A stretch of 64,000 bases of DNA from Fragilaria crotonensis (Eukaryota; Bacillariophyta; Fragilariophyceae; Fragilariales; Fragilariaceae). Every line of letters begins with the position of its first letter. Position 1 is the stretch's first letter. The notes below the pieces were generated by a model. That model did no database searches. It was not told the DNA's origin and worked only from the letters and a program-made list of their open reading frames with translations. Positions 45,082 to 55,130 of this stretch are shown piece after piece. The stretch is from NCBI GenBank assembly GCA_022925895.1, contig JAKSYS010000093.1, forward strand, positions 62,001 through 126,000, in the 5' to 3' direction. The position numbers were made by a program, and so were the translations under genes.

Positions 45082-47372
45082 CAATGTGGGTCACGGTGCA
45101 CATTGTGTAAATGGAGATCTCTGAAAGCGACTGTCACTTCTTGTACTTCAGGAGACTTTCGATAATACAACATGACACGCCGGCAAGGTCATCTCGGGAA
45201 AAAGTGACCATTGCGTCCTACAGTCAGCGATGGTATTCCGATCAACGTTCACCCTCCGATTTGATTCGATGGAAACAGTTCGCCCGTCTCTCAAGGCACG
45301 AAGTACAATATCGTGTCGGATGAATCGAAAATTGCTTGGCAACAGTAATGTTCCTACCGGTAGTTAGCTGACAGCACAACAATGTTGGTTCTGTCAAGAG
45401 TTTGTGATCTGAAGAGAAGGCGGATCATGAGCGTGAAGCGAGGGGGATTTGCCTCGTTAGATTGCAAACCGACCCGGTGTCGAGTCTGTGTCGTTTTCGT
45501 TGGTCGCGTGAGTGTGTTCAGTGAGTCGAGAGCCTTGCAAAGCAGTCGCGATTGCAGCGGTTCGTCTGACAGTAAGCAGTGCATAGTCAAGTTCCTATGC
45601 TACGTTGTGATTCGATGCTGAATCTGTACCACAAACAAAATAGTACAATCGTAATCATTGCAGTTGTAGTGTGTTTATGGCTAGTCCCTTGCAGAATGCC
45701 AATGACACTCATTAACCTTCACTGGCTGCAATTCGTAAGTCGAAAAAATGGATTGATTCATTGGAAGCGGATGTCGCATGAGCAGCTGAAGCATCAGTTT
45801 TTAATGTAGATGTAGTTTCTTATTTACCTCTGCGGCTGTGGCAACACCGTTGAGATGATCATTGCAGAGGGCATTTGCCTCTGCTCGAGCACCGCCGACC
45901 GCGGTTGGATGAAACTCAACTGTCCGTGTGTCCGTCCTCCGTGATGGAACGATGCGACTTGTTCATCACGGTAGCGTTCAAGTACCAGTACCAGGTACCG
46001 TCAAATCACTGCACTGCCATGTCCCAGAAAAAACTCGTACAAGCATAAACATAGTACCTGGACTAGTAAAATTATTCGTTGTGTCGGGACACTTCATACA
46101 CAACTTCTAACGGCACCAAATTGTAGATCTCACAAAAGGCTTTCTTTTCAGCTACTCAAAGCCGTGATAACATATGTATTGATGGAGTTATGAGTGGTCT
46201 AATTTTATTTTTCGAGATTTTTTTAAACATAGTACCTGGACTTTCAGTCTCTAGTGTGGCAAATTGAGTCCCTTTTGACAATGTCAAGTTGGAACAAGTT
46301 TTTTTTCACGTTACAAATATATCACAAGGGCCTATTCTACAATTCTGCCATCTTGAAATTTATGTATTCAGCAATAAATACACTCGGATTGGCATTGAGA
46401 TGGACAGCAGTAAAATTTCGAAGTTCGTAATGAAACTCTTGCTTTGTATGCGATTAAATTAGTAGCATGCAATTTTTTGTATGAAACATATGGAAAGTGC
46501 CGTAGGATTAAAAAATTGCGACGTTGACGCACTTCAATGTTCAAAATTGACTTTGACCATGTTGATTTTGCAGTGGCCGTCAGAAATGCAAAAGTAAGTT
46601 ATGTGACTGCAAATTTGACCGGACATTAGAATACCGGCATACTAACAAGTAACAACAGTGTCAAAGAAGCACTACTGTCGTTCTTTGCATCTGTTGACAT
46701 GCTACAAAAATGTGCAATTAAATTACGAAGCAAAACTTTACATTCGCCAAAAAAATCCAAAATTTTAACTCGCCGCATCTTTTGAACTGTCCCACCTCAC
46801 CACAAACAAGCTACAGTAACCCCATATGTTTGAGGGCATAGGACAATTCTCTAGTTACTGAAATGCACAATCTTCGTGCATGAATGTGGTGAAATGAGTG
46901 GTTTAAAAATCCGTCCAGCTACTCTCGTAATTTTGGTCGTCCAGATACTATGTTTATGCTTGTACTCCGTATGTCATATGCATACTTCGAGTATTTGGTG
47001 CCAGGTACGGACGTACGGACCGGTAAATCAGGTACTGTAGTATCATATGCGTGGTATGTGGTATGTCATACTCCAGTACTTACAGTACACCTACCAACGA
47101 GTACTGTTTTTGTCCCATTGTGATTTGTGATACGCGATACGAGTAGACGCAGATGTGTACTCTACCTATGACATAGTATGCGGTATGCGTACTTCTGTCG
47201 TGCCAAATTGTTAATGTCCTCCCAAATCCCACAAACCTCCGCATCGGTCGGAATTCACGATTGACTCCAAAATCGAAAATCGAGTATCGAGTATCGAGCG
47301 ATGGGTTGGTCTCACAATACATATAAACTAAACAAAGACTTGCGAATCATCTAAAAGACTACAGCCAAGTAT
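45082..47372. other. Intergenic DNA, AT-rich
   Basis: More than 2 kb with no supported gene. 46100-46950 is AT-rich and featureless. 46960-47100 is GTAC-rich. A (CGAGTAT)2.6 heptamer repeat lies at 47281-47298. Confidence 0.6.
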
Positions 47373-47849
47373 TTGCATAGTCTGAAGAATATAACGCGTA
47401 ACATAAAAGATCGACATTCGACGGAACCACCTGACATACCTGAACGTTACCACATGGTTCCGCATGGGGTGTCACGAAACTCATTTACCAGCACCATGTC
47501 CAACAAACAGCAGCAGCACCAAGCACTCTACAACAGCTGGAATATCACAAACAAACGAGTAGCGACAAAATCTTTGGAAGTGATGGGTCGTTACGATTTC
47601 CCCTCCTCTGCTAACAGTGAACAACACCGCGTACATCGCCGCAGGTCTAGCATCGCCATCTCGGAAGAAAACAACAAGCCATCCGCCACATTGTGGAGAG
47701 CAGCTCTCGTGTTCATCGCGAACGTCTGGAAGAAGAACGCATTGAGCTAGAACGCCAACGACGACGACTGGTGGAAAGGAGGAACAGTTTGATGCAGCGA
47801 TGGGAACAGGAACTCAAACAGCGCGGAGCCGGAGGTAAGGAGCGGTCAT
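47373..47849 (+). CDS. Possible coiled-coil protein gene with one frameshift
   Basis: The first frame reads from ATG 47373 (or 47496, MSNKQQQHQALYN) to about 47680, with HRVHRRRSSIAISEENNK. A second frame continues IRHIVESSSRVHRERLEEER, then IELERQRRRLVERRNSLMQR and WEQELKQRGAGGKERS to a TAA at 47847. The second part is a strong Arg/Glu coiled coil without stops, whereas the first frame runs into a stop at 47750. A single indel in the AACAACAAG region joins them. No family is recognised. Moderate to low confidence. Confidence 0.4.
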
Positions 47850-48058
47850 AACAATCGCAGTAGGAATAGGAAGACTGTATTTACGTGTTCTTGGACATGG
47901 CAACACCAGGGCGAGACTACCAAGCTGATACGATGAAACTCTTCTCATTACGAAAGATGCGACGGAACAGTACCAAGGTCCAGTTTGCATAGGGAAGAGC
48001 GTTGAACGATCTTGGGACGAGCTTGCCAGATCAATTCATTATCACAAACTAAAATCAA

Positions 48059-49192
48059 CTATAGCTTAAACTCGACATTACTCATCTTTTCGCTCGCCAC
48101 CCAAAGCTTACTGGCAGCTTCCATGTCATCGGCGAACTTTTGTACTTTCTCAGGCTTCATCTCGACAAAGAATTCGCCGCCCTTGGCAGGAATTGTATCA
48201 GCAGCGGCAAGATAAATCTGCGTGGAAGCTCCGTCTTCTACAGTCTTGATGAATTTAGCCATGGTATTCAACAATAAGGCATCCCATCCCTTCAAGCCTT
48301 CTTTCTTCATCGTGTCCCATTTCTCTGGTCCCATCATATTCCGTGCTAGATCGGTCTGAACAGCTCCAGGGTGAAGAGAATATACCGTCAATGAGCGACC
48401 TGCCTTGTCTGCACGCTGCTGCAATTCTTTGGTAAACAAAATGTTTGCCAACTTGGATTGGCCATAGCTCGACCACGGACCGTACTTGGTTTCGCCATTA
48501 AGATTATTCATATCAAGACCACCAGATGCAAACAAGTATGCCTCTGACGAAACGTTGACAACTCGAGCCTCTGGCGCTAGCCTGTCCATAAGCATCGCCG
48601 TCAACACAAAGTGACCCAAGTGATTGGATTGGAACGTACGCTCGTAACCATCCTTGGTTAATTGACGATCTGGGATCGCCATGACCCCGGCATTGTTGAC
48701 CAACACGTTTACTTTCTGATGTCCAACAGTGGCAGACAGCCGTGATGGGAATGTCTTGACTGACTCCAAGTCATCGAGATCCAAAATCACACTGTAAACC
48801 TTATCGTTGATAACTCCTCGTTCCTTGGCGTATTGCTTGACGGCATCCACCGCAGCACTGCCCTTGGCGGAAGTACGACTTGTCAAAACGACAGTCGCTC
48901 CTCCAGCCGCAAGACGTTTTCCAGTCTCCAATCCCAAACCTGCTGTTCCTCCCGTCACAATCATGAGCTTGTCATCCAAAGAGTGTGGAGACGGAGAAAA
49001 GTAATTGTTTGTTGTTGTTGATGCCAAGGCAGGGGCGGAGACGACCAATGCGGCAGCCGCAGCACTGGTCCCGACTGCATTCTGAACAAACTGACGTCGC
49101 GATGGAACACCAAACGCATCCACAAAAGGTGCAACTAATCCAAGGGCAATGCAGATGAAGAGAAACAGTGACAGCAACGAGGGAGTAGTCAT
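48059..49192 (-). CDS. Short-chain dehydrogenase/reductase with signal + plastid + Tat-like presequence
   Basis: 377 residues, intact. The presequence has three parts: an ER signal (MTTPSLLSLFLFICIALGLV), a VDAFGVP plastid-type motif around the cleavage site, and SRRQFVQN followed by a hydrophobic AAAAALVVSAPALA stretch, which matches a twin-arginine thylakoid-lumen signal. The mature SDR has TGGTAGLG (80-87), NNAG (166-169), NVSS (about 214) and catalytic YGQSK (243-247). The closest general type is the retinol dehydrogenase/WWOX/protochlorophyllide-reductase-like SDR group. Predicted location is the thylakoid lumen; substrate unknown. Localisation is inferred from the N-terminus only. Confidence 0.88.
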   Translation of the reverse strand: MTTPSLLSLFLFICIALGLVAPFVDAFGVPSRRQFVQNAVGTSAAAAALVVSAPALASTTTNNYFSPSPHSLDDKLMIVTGGTAGLGLETGKRLAAGGATVVLTSRTSAKGSAAVDAVKQYAKERGVINDKVYSVILDLDDLESVKTFPSRLSATVGHQKVNVLVNNAGVMAIPDRQLTKDGYERTFQSNHLGHFVLTAMLMDRLAPEARVVNVSSEAYLFASGGLDMNNLNGETKYGPWSSYGQSKLANILFTKELQQRADKAGRSLTVYSLHPGAVQTDLARNMMGPEKWDTMKKEGLKGWDALLLNTMAKFIKTVEDGASTQIYLAAADTIPAKGGEFFVEMKPEKVQKFADDMEAASKLWVASEKMSNVEFKL

Positions 49193-49430
49193 GACGTCGG
49201 AATGCTCGGTGCTATTGTTATCGCTTGGTACTTTATACTATTATATCAATATGAGTTAGACTCACGGCAAGGAGCTGCAAACCTACAACCGGTTCCGGTA
49301 CAAGGTGCAACAGGGACTTCAGTCAGAGAGCACACGATAGATCCGATGAAAAATGAGGATGAGTCAGCAATTATGGGAGCATTGCTGCGTAGACATGGAT
49401 GTTAGAGCAGGTCTTATCATCGGGTTAAAT
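49193..49430. other. Upstream region of the SDR gene
   Basis: A 67-codon frame from 49202 with a hydrophobic start overlaps this presumed promoter; I do not call it a gene. A CRE-like ATGACGTC overlaps the SDR start at about 49190. Confidence 0.4.
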
Positions 49431-49954
49431 TTTTGGCAGTTTAACCCCTGGGGTCTAAATTTTAGATCCTCCACGTCCAACGAAAAAAAGCAAGTCTTAT
49501 CATTTTTTTAAAAATAACTCAAACCTTTTTGAAGAACAGTCCAAGAGTCGAGCTCCCCTTCTATACTCGTCACTCGTCGTCAACAAGAACATTGCCATGG
49601 CAAATTTGATTGCCGAGGCAAATCACACCATGAAGAGACTGATGGCCATGTGGTGACATCATTGTGGAAAAGACAATGGAACAAATTTATCAGGAGTGCT
49701 CACATCTCTTCTCCGGAGCATGTGTTGTGGAGGTCACATTGTTGTGTATGCATACATGTAGTGTGACATCCACCATGCATTGACGAGCAGAATTCGTGCC
49801 GAAGAAAAAGGGGATAGTGGTATATACATGGCGTAGGAAACGCGTGGAATATTTAGACCCCTCGGGGTCTAAACTTTGACCCTGGGGTCAAATTTGCTGA
49901 ATTTAGACCCGGGATTAAAATATAGACCCCAGGGGCCCAGGGGGTCAAATTCAA
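49430..49954. repeat. MITE-like noncoding element rich in GGGGTCTAAA inverted repeats
   Basis: The left end has GGTTAAATTT...TTTAACCCCTGGGGTCTAAATTTT; the right end (49850-49950) has several TTTAGACCCC, GGGGTCTAAA and GACCCTGGGGTC motifs in both orientations. This palindromic organisation resembles a foldback or MITE element. The centre is unique and noncoding. Exact ends and TSD were not settled. Confidence 0.5.
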
Positions 49955-51868
49955 TATAAGATCCCCAGGGTTTGTCAGATAGCATGCGGGGTTTTCTCTA
50001 GCGGTCTGTCAGATGGTTGTCAGATGAATTCTGACAAAACCTTGGGATCCAGTTGATCATGGTTCTTGTACCTCTGTAGATAATGTATGACCAGGTACAG
50101 GAGTGTTGTTGCGGATCTCTGATCTTTACCGGTTTGTCAGATTTTGTATGACAACTTCTGTTTACGGTAAGAAAATTGCCCGAGCGGGCTAATCGGTTGG
50201 ATACTTAAGAAGCCAGTCTTTAAGTATTGCAATTGCCCATCAAACTATAATAATTGATTTAATGACTTTTGTTCCAGAAGATCATACGATTGGCCAAATC
50301 AATGTAAGTAAGAATGATGCACCTTCTTGTTTCGGACAACCAATTTGGTCGAATCAAATTGCTTACTTAATAGATTCAGTGTGTATGTATCTGAATTTGA
50401 TATGCCTTTTGTACTATGATAGCATATATTTGATTTAGCAAATCGATCTAATTAAAAATGATATTCTGCCTTTCAGGTTCAGATTGATATTTGATTGGCC
50501 AAATAAATATAATGAATCAGCAATGTGGAGTACTTGGAGTACTGCCTTTTGATTTCGGAATCCCTAAGTAAATTACCGGTACTTGAAGGAAAACTGCCGA
50601 TGTCCTTCCTGAAATGTACTCTGAGTATTTAATTGGCCAAACTATGGCGACGATCTACATATGGTAAAATCTTGCAGCATTTAAGTATTGCGTGTATAGG
50701 GCAGAATCAAGCCTGTGTCAGGTATGCATACGTATCATACTTCAGTCTACATGTACCTGGTACCTGGTACTTGATTACTCAAACATGAGCAAGAGGTGGA
50801 TGATATGTAGACGTGCGTTCCCGTACCTTCAAAGATAGTAGGCTACTCTACTACAGTGCACTGTATAGGTGGTTTCTATGTTGTCAGATAGCATCTGACA
50901 AACCCGTGGGTTATAAGAGCATCCCCACCCGATACGTCAGATAGCATGCGGGGTTTTCTAGCGGTCTGTCAGATGGTTGTCAGATGAATTCTGACAAAAC
51001 CTTGGGATCCAGTTGATCATGGTTCTTGTACCTCTGTAGATAATGTATGACCAGGTACAGGAGTGTTGCGGATCTCTGATCTTTACCGGTTTGTCAGATT
51101 TTGTATGACAACTTCTGTTTACAGTAAGAAAATTGCCCGGGCTAATCGGTTGGATACTTAAGAAGCCAGTCTTTAAGTATTGCAATTGCCCATCAAACTA
51201 TAATAATTGATTTAATGACTTTTGTTCCAGAAGATCATACGATTGGCCAAATCAATGTAAGTAAGAATGATGCACTGCCTTCTTGTTTCGGACAACCAAT
51301 TTGGTCGAATCAAATTGCTTACTTAATAGATTCAGTGTGTATGTATCTGAATTTGATATGCCTTTTGTACTATGATAGCATATATTTGATTTAGCAAATC
51401 GATCTAATTAAAAATGATATTCTGCCTTTCAGGTTCAGATTGATATTTGATTGGCCAAATAAATATAATGAATCAATGTGGAGTACTTGGAGTACTGCCT
51501 TTTGATTTCGGAATCCCTAAGTAAATTACCGGTACTTGAAGGAAAACTGCCGATGTCCTTCCTGAAATGTACTCTGAGTATTTAATTGGCCAAACTATGG
51601 CGACGATCTACAAATGGTAAAATCTTGCAGCATTTAAGTATTGCGTGTATAGGGCAGTATCAAGCCTGTGTCAGGTATGCATACGTATCATACTTCAGTC
51701 TACATGTACCTGGTACTTGATTACTCAAACATGAGCAAGAGGTGGATGTTATGTAGACGTGCGTTCCCGTACCTTCAAAGATAGTAGGCTACTCTACTAC
51801 AGTGCACTGTATAGGTGGTTTCTATGTTGTCAGATAGCATCTGACAAAACCCGTGGGTTATAAGATCC
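49955..51868. repeat. Two tandem copies of a 0.95-kb noncoding element with short TIRs, flanked by a 10-bp direct repeat
   Basis: Copy A starts at 49974 and copy B at 50936 with GTCAGATAGCATGCGGGG; the copies are near-identical over about 930 bp (period 962). Copy A's left terminus CCAGGGTTTGTCAGAT matches, inverted, the right terminus ATCTGACAAA(A)CCCGTGGG of each copy. TATAAGATCC occurs directly outside both ends (49955-49964 and 51859-51868). Nine-to-eleven-bp TSDs are typical of Mutator-like elements, so a non-autonomous MULE is one reading. No ORF of note. Confidence 0.75.
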
Positions 51869-52126
51869 TTGTGTCTTGGCGCAATGATGGTTGATGGTCA
51901 ACGAAGGTGCGCCAATTCCGAGATTTAAAATCAGGACTACCAATAAATACTCAACATATAACCGTCAACGAATTATTTGGTTTAAATAATGGTACAGAAT
52001 GAGTACGGAGTATATATGTATGATTAATCGACGGTGCTGTCTGGCCACCTCGGTTCCGTCGGTTCGTCGTCAGCGCATGTCATGCGGTAAATCTGTGACG
52101 AAGATCGTGAGGACGTGATACGGACG

Positions 52127-52828
52127 ATGACCGAAATGATGGAGGATGTGCGCTGGATCGAAACGGAGTGCGACTCGGGAACCGTGGACGACGACGACGA
52201 TGAGCCCGATGTCGGCGACCTGTTTGCTGATCCTGATCCTTATGACACGTTTGAGCACGAAATTTGTGGCCACAAGATTCTGCTTCATGGTCACAAAGCA
52301 GAGAACGGTCAAACGATACCCAGCACAGGTCTCACACTGTGGAGAGCTGCCCCTTTATTGTGCGATTTCATGCAGCAGAATGTTTCGCTCATTGAGGGTC
52401 AACGAGTTTTGGAGTTAGGGGCGGGACTGGGTCTGTGTGGCATTACTGCAGAATTGTTAGGGGCCGGTGAGGTCTGCATGACTGATGGCGATACCGACAC
52501 ATTGGCCCAGCTAAGGGAAAACGTGAAAGCCAACGGCTGCACGAAGATAACATGTCCGCAGCTTCGGTGGGGACATCGAGTGGCTGAGTTCGTGGAGCAT
52601 CATGGGAAATTCGACATCATAATTGCAGCGGACATTATTTATGTCGAAAATATACTTGAGCCGCTCTTCGATACCGCGGTGGCGCTCATGGGGCATACGT
52701 TTTTGCTATCCTATGCTCGGCGCAACGTCAAGATAGATCTTGTGATGGAGTGTGCTGATCGACATCACTTATCATGGACACAACCCAGTGGTGACGACGG
52801 CGTGTATGTCTTCAAGTTTAAGAGCTAG
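52127..52828 (+). CDS. METTL21/Methyltransf_16-family SAM-dependent methyltransferase
   Basis: About 233 residues from the first ATG (MTEMMEDVRW), intact. An acidic N-terminus (DDDDDEPDVGD) precedes GLTLWRAAPLLCDFM, the family's pre-motif. It is followed by SAM motif I VLELGAGLGLCGI, the acidic motif II MTDGD, and the post-motif FDIIIAADIIYVENI. These are the landmarks of the METTL21/EEF2KMT/calmodulin-lysine methyltransferase family, which methylate lysines of elongation factors, chaperones or other proteins. The target cannot be inferred from sequence. Confidence 0.85.
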   Translation: MTEMMEDVRWIETECDSGTVDDDDDEPDVGDLFADPDPYDTFEHEICGHKILLHGHKAENGQTIPSTGLTLWRAAPLLCDFMQQNVSLIEGQRVLELGAGLGLCGITAELLGAGEVCMTDGDTDTLAQLRENVKANGCTKITCPQLRWGHRVAEFVEHHGKFDIIIAADIIYVENILEPLFDTAVALMGHTFLLSYARRNVKIDLVMECADRHHLSWTQPSGDDGVYVFKFKS

Positions 52829-53155
52829 CAACATCACAGCCTCACGTTGGCATGATCTACTCGTCCAATGCACACGGTCCCTCTTGGATGATGCTGGAGC
52901 AACATTTTATTCCTCATGTTGATTGTCCTGGTCATGAGTACTACTAGTAGTAGTACCTGGTACTCTGAAATCTACTGTTTCTCTTCCTTGCACCAGAGTC
53001 TATAGTTGTACCAGTACCGGTACCGATATAATTTCGTGTCGTGCCGCTAGATATCGGATACTGGAGTACCGTACTTCCACGTGCCGTTTATCAGCGACAG
53101 TGTGCCATGACGTTGCTCGATCATCCGAGTTCACCTTTCAAAAGGAGATGGCATC
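52829..53155. other. Intergenic, GTAC-rich
   Basis: Dense palindromes such as GGTACC and CCGGTACCG near 52940-53060. No gene. Confidence 0.5.
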
Positions 53156-54296
53156 GTGATACACCTCAGTAGGGTAATCCAAGAATTGCAACAATGGTAT
53201 CTCCCAATCAGCGCCCGTCTTGGATTGGGCATGGCAGCCCTGGGTCGACCTGGCTATATTAATTTGGACCGTTCAAGCGTCTTGGGAGCAGAGCGTACGA
53301 TTGAAATGATGCAATCTCAAGCCAACTCGGTGTTGGACAAACTCTTTGCCTGCTCGTCATCCTCGTTACCTTGGATTGACTGTGCTCGATCCTACGGCCT
53401 CTCGGAACGCTTCGTTGGGGAATACTTGAGATCCAAAAGCATTGCAGATGAAGTCTACGTTTCATCCAAGTGGGGATACAGTAAGTTGGAAACAACGCAA
53501 CAAAAACACAACTATTGCGAAATAGGGCGCACACTCACCGGAATAATTATTCATGCTAGGCGTACGTGGCTGACTGGAACGTGGAACTTGCGGAGGGGCA
53601 GCCACATGAAGTGAAGGATCATTCGGTCGAAGTAAGTGGTCTGTTCAACGTGGCATGAAAAAAGTCGAATGCCTCACAGTGACGCATGTCAATATTCTCA
53701 AATCACTACAACAGAACTTTCTGAAGCAGGTCGAAGAGACTGCAGATCTTGTTGGAGAGTACCTTAACCTATATCAAGTTCATTCTGCCACTGTCGAATC
53801 AGGAATTTTGACCAATGTTGACGCTCATGCTGCAATGGCGAAATGTCGACGCCAGCGAGGTTGGAAACTTGGTCTATCCGTGTCAGGGCCGACACAAGAC
53901 AAAGTGCTATCGCTCGCTATGGACATTAAAGCCGAAGGAGAAGATTTCCCACTTTTTGACTCAGTACAATGCACGTACAATGTTTTGGAACAACGCCCTG
54001 GTGCTGCACTGTTAGAGGCTCATGAACGCGGTATGGACATTATCATAAAGGAAGGTTTGGCCAATGGGCGTGCCACGGCACTCATCAGTGATTGCGTACT
54101 CCCAAAAATTGAATTGTGAGCCAGATCATCTTGCCCTCAGGTGCATCTTGGCGCAACCCTTCAATCCACGCGTTTGAGTGGAGCCCTAACTGCGGACCAT
54201 CTGGAATCCAATTGGAAGGCAGTAAGCGTCGCAGATAAACTCCGTTCGGATCCGGCGTTGTTGAAGGAAATCATGGATAGTTGTGGTACCAAGTGA
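53156..54296 (+). CDS. Aldo/keto reductase, two introns, several single-base disruptions
   Basis: Exon 1 (to 53480) encodes RLGLGMAALGRPGYINL, IDCARSYGLSERFVGEYL (catalytic Asp and Tyr) and VSSKWGY (Lys). Intron 1 is 53481 to about 53560 (GTAAGT donor). Exon 2 (about 53561-53631) gives YVADWNVELAEGQPHEVKDH. Intron 2 is 53632-53714. Exon 3 contains YQVHSATVESGIL (catalytic His), KLGLSVSGPTQDKVL and IIKEGLANGRAT. The frame is maintained only if one extra G is ignored at the intron 1 acceptor, and the C-terminus (HLALRCILAQPFNPRV, LSGALTADHLESNW) only if indels near 54107 (A run) and 54170 (T run) are allowed. Stop at 54294. The start codon is uncertain; no good ATG was seen in frame. NADPH-dependent sugar or aldehyde reduction is the family role. 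Confidence 0.7.
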
Positions 54297-54375
54297 AGAA
54301 TATTGGGATGAACGCTCAGCATTAAAATGGAATTAAGAAATCGCTACGCACAATACTTCCAGATTCCAGCAACGA

Positions 54376-55130
54376 TCAAATCATTCGTTCTTTTTTTTTT
54401 CCTGTCAATGACGAACGCCCAGACCATCCACCCAACAAAGTATAGTTGCAACAGACCAAGAACAAACTGTGATGCTTGCGAAACTGCACTTCCAAAACTT
54501 GCGTTCCAAAGGTGAGCATAACTCCCAACGAGAATTGTAGAAATTTGATTGTCGCCAGAAAGTGGACTCCCCTCGATTCCATGGAAGGCAGCATGGACTT
54601 GATGAAGTGTTCCGTGTAGTTTGTTATCTGGCTAATGCTGTTTAGCAACACAATCGCTGGTAACCATGATGAGTGCGTGACAATGCCGCCCCACAAAATG
54701 ACAATCATAATGGCGTGGTGATAGAGTAGCATATCAGGGATCTGCTTCCCTTAGTACCATGATCCAGGCGTCGATAAATTGATAATAAAGACAAATACCA
54801 TACTGTGGACCACGAACCGAATCCAGCGTCCCAGAGACTCCCCTCCGCATCACAGTAGGTCGCTCCCATGCCGTGAGCCTCTACATGATCAGTGACCAGC
54901 AGCGACACGTTGACTGAAACGACGATTGAAAATGTTTGCATCACGGCGTTGTGGACCGTAGCGAGCAATTTGAACATATCCGACTCTCCTGTTGTGCCGA
55001 AATGGTCACGGATGCCCAGAACGGGTCCTTTGGACGTTATGTAGAAAGCAATCAGGATGAAGACAACTTCTGGACGCAGCAAGTTTGCTACGAGACTGTT
55101 GGATGAGAGCCGATCGTAGGAAAGTTCCAT
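54376..55130 (-). CDS. ELO-family very-long-chain fatty-acid elongase-like, two apparent frameshifts
   Basis: The minus-strand frame starts MELSYDRLSSNSLVANLLRP. It continues with YITSKGPVLGIRDHF and LLATVHNAVMQTFSIVVSV, matching the GP..R..F / HN landmarks of GNS1/SUR4 elongases. After a one-base shift at about 54795 it reads LYYQFIDAWIMVLR, and after another at about 54735 MLLYHHAIMIVILWGG, the histidine box. The canonical LHVYHH reads MLLYHH, so the first His is replaced. Further TM segments (FLATIKFLQFSLGVML) follow and a KKKERMI tail resembles an ER-retention signal. ELO enzymes condense malonyl-CoA with acyl-CoA in the ER. The gene converges on the aldo/keto reductase. Confidence 0.6.

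Noticed and set aside
49202-49405. 67-codon plus-strand ORF with hydrophobic start
   Set aside because: Nine bases from the divergent SDR start, no family features; more likely the shared promoter region.
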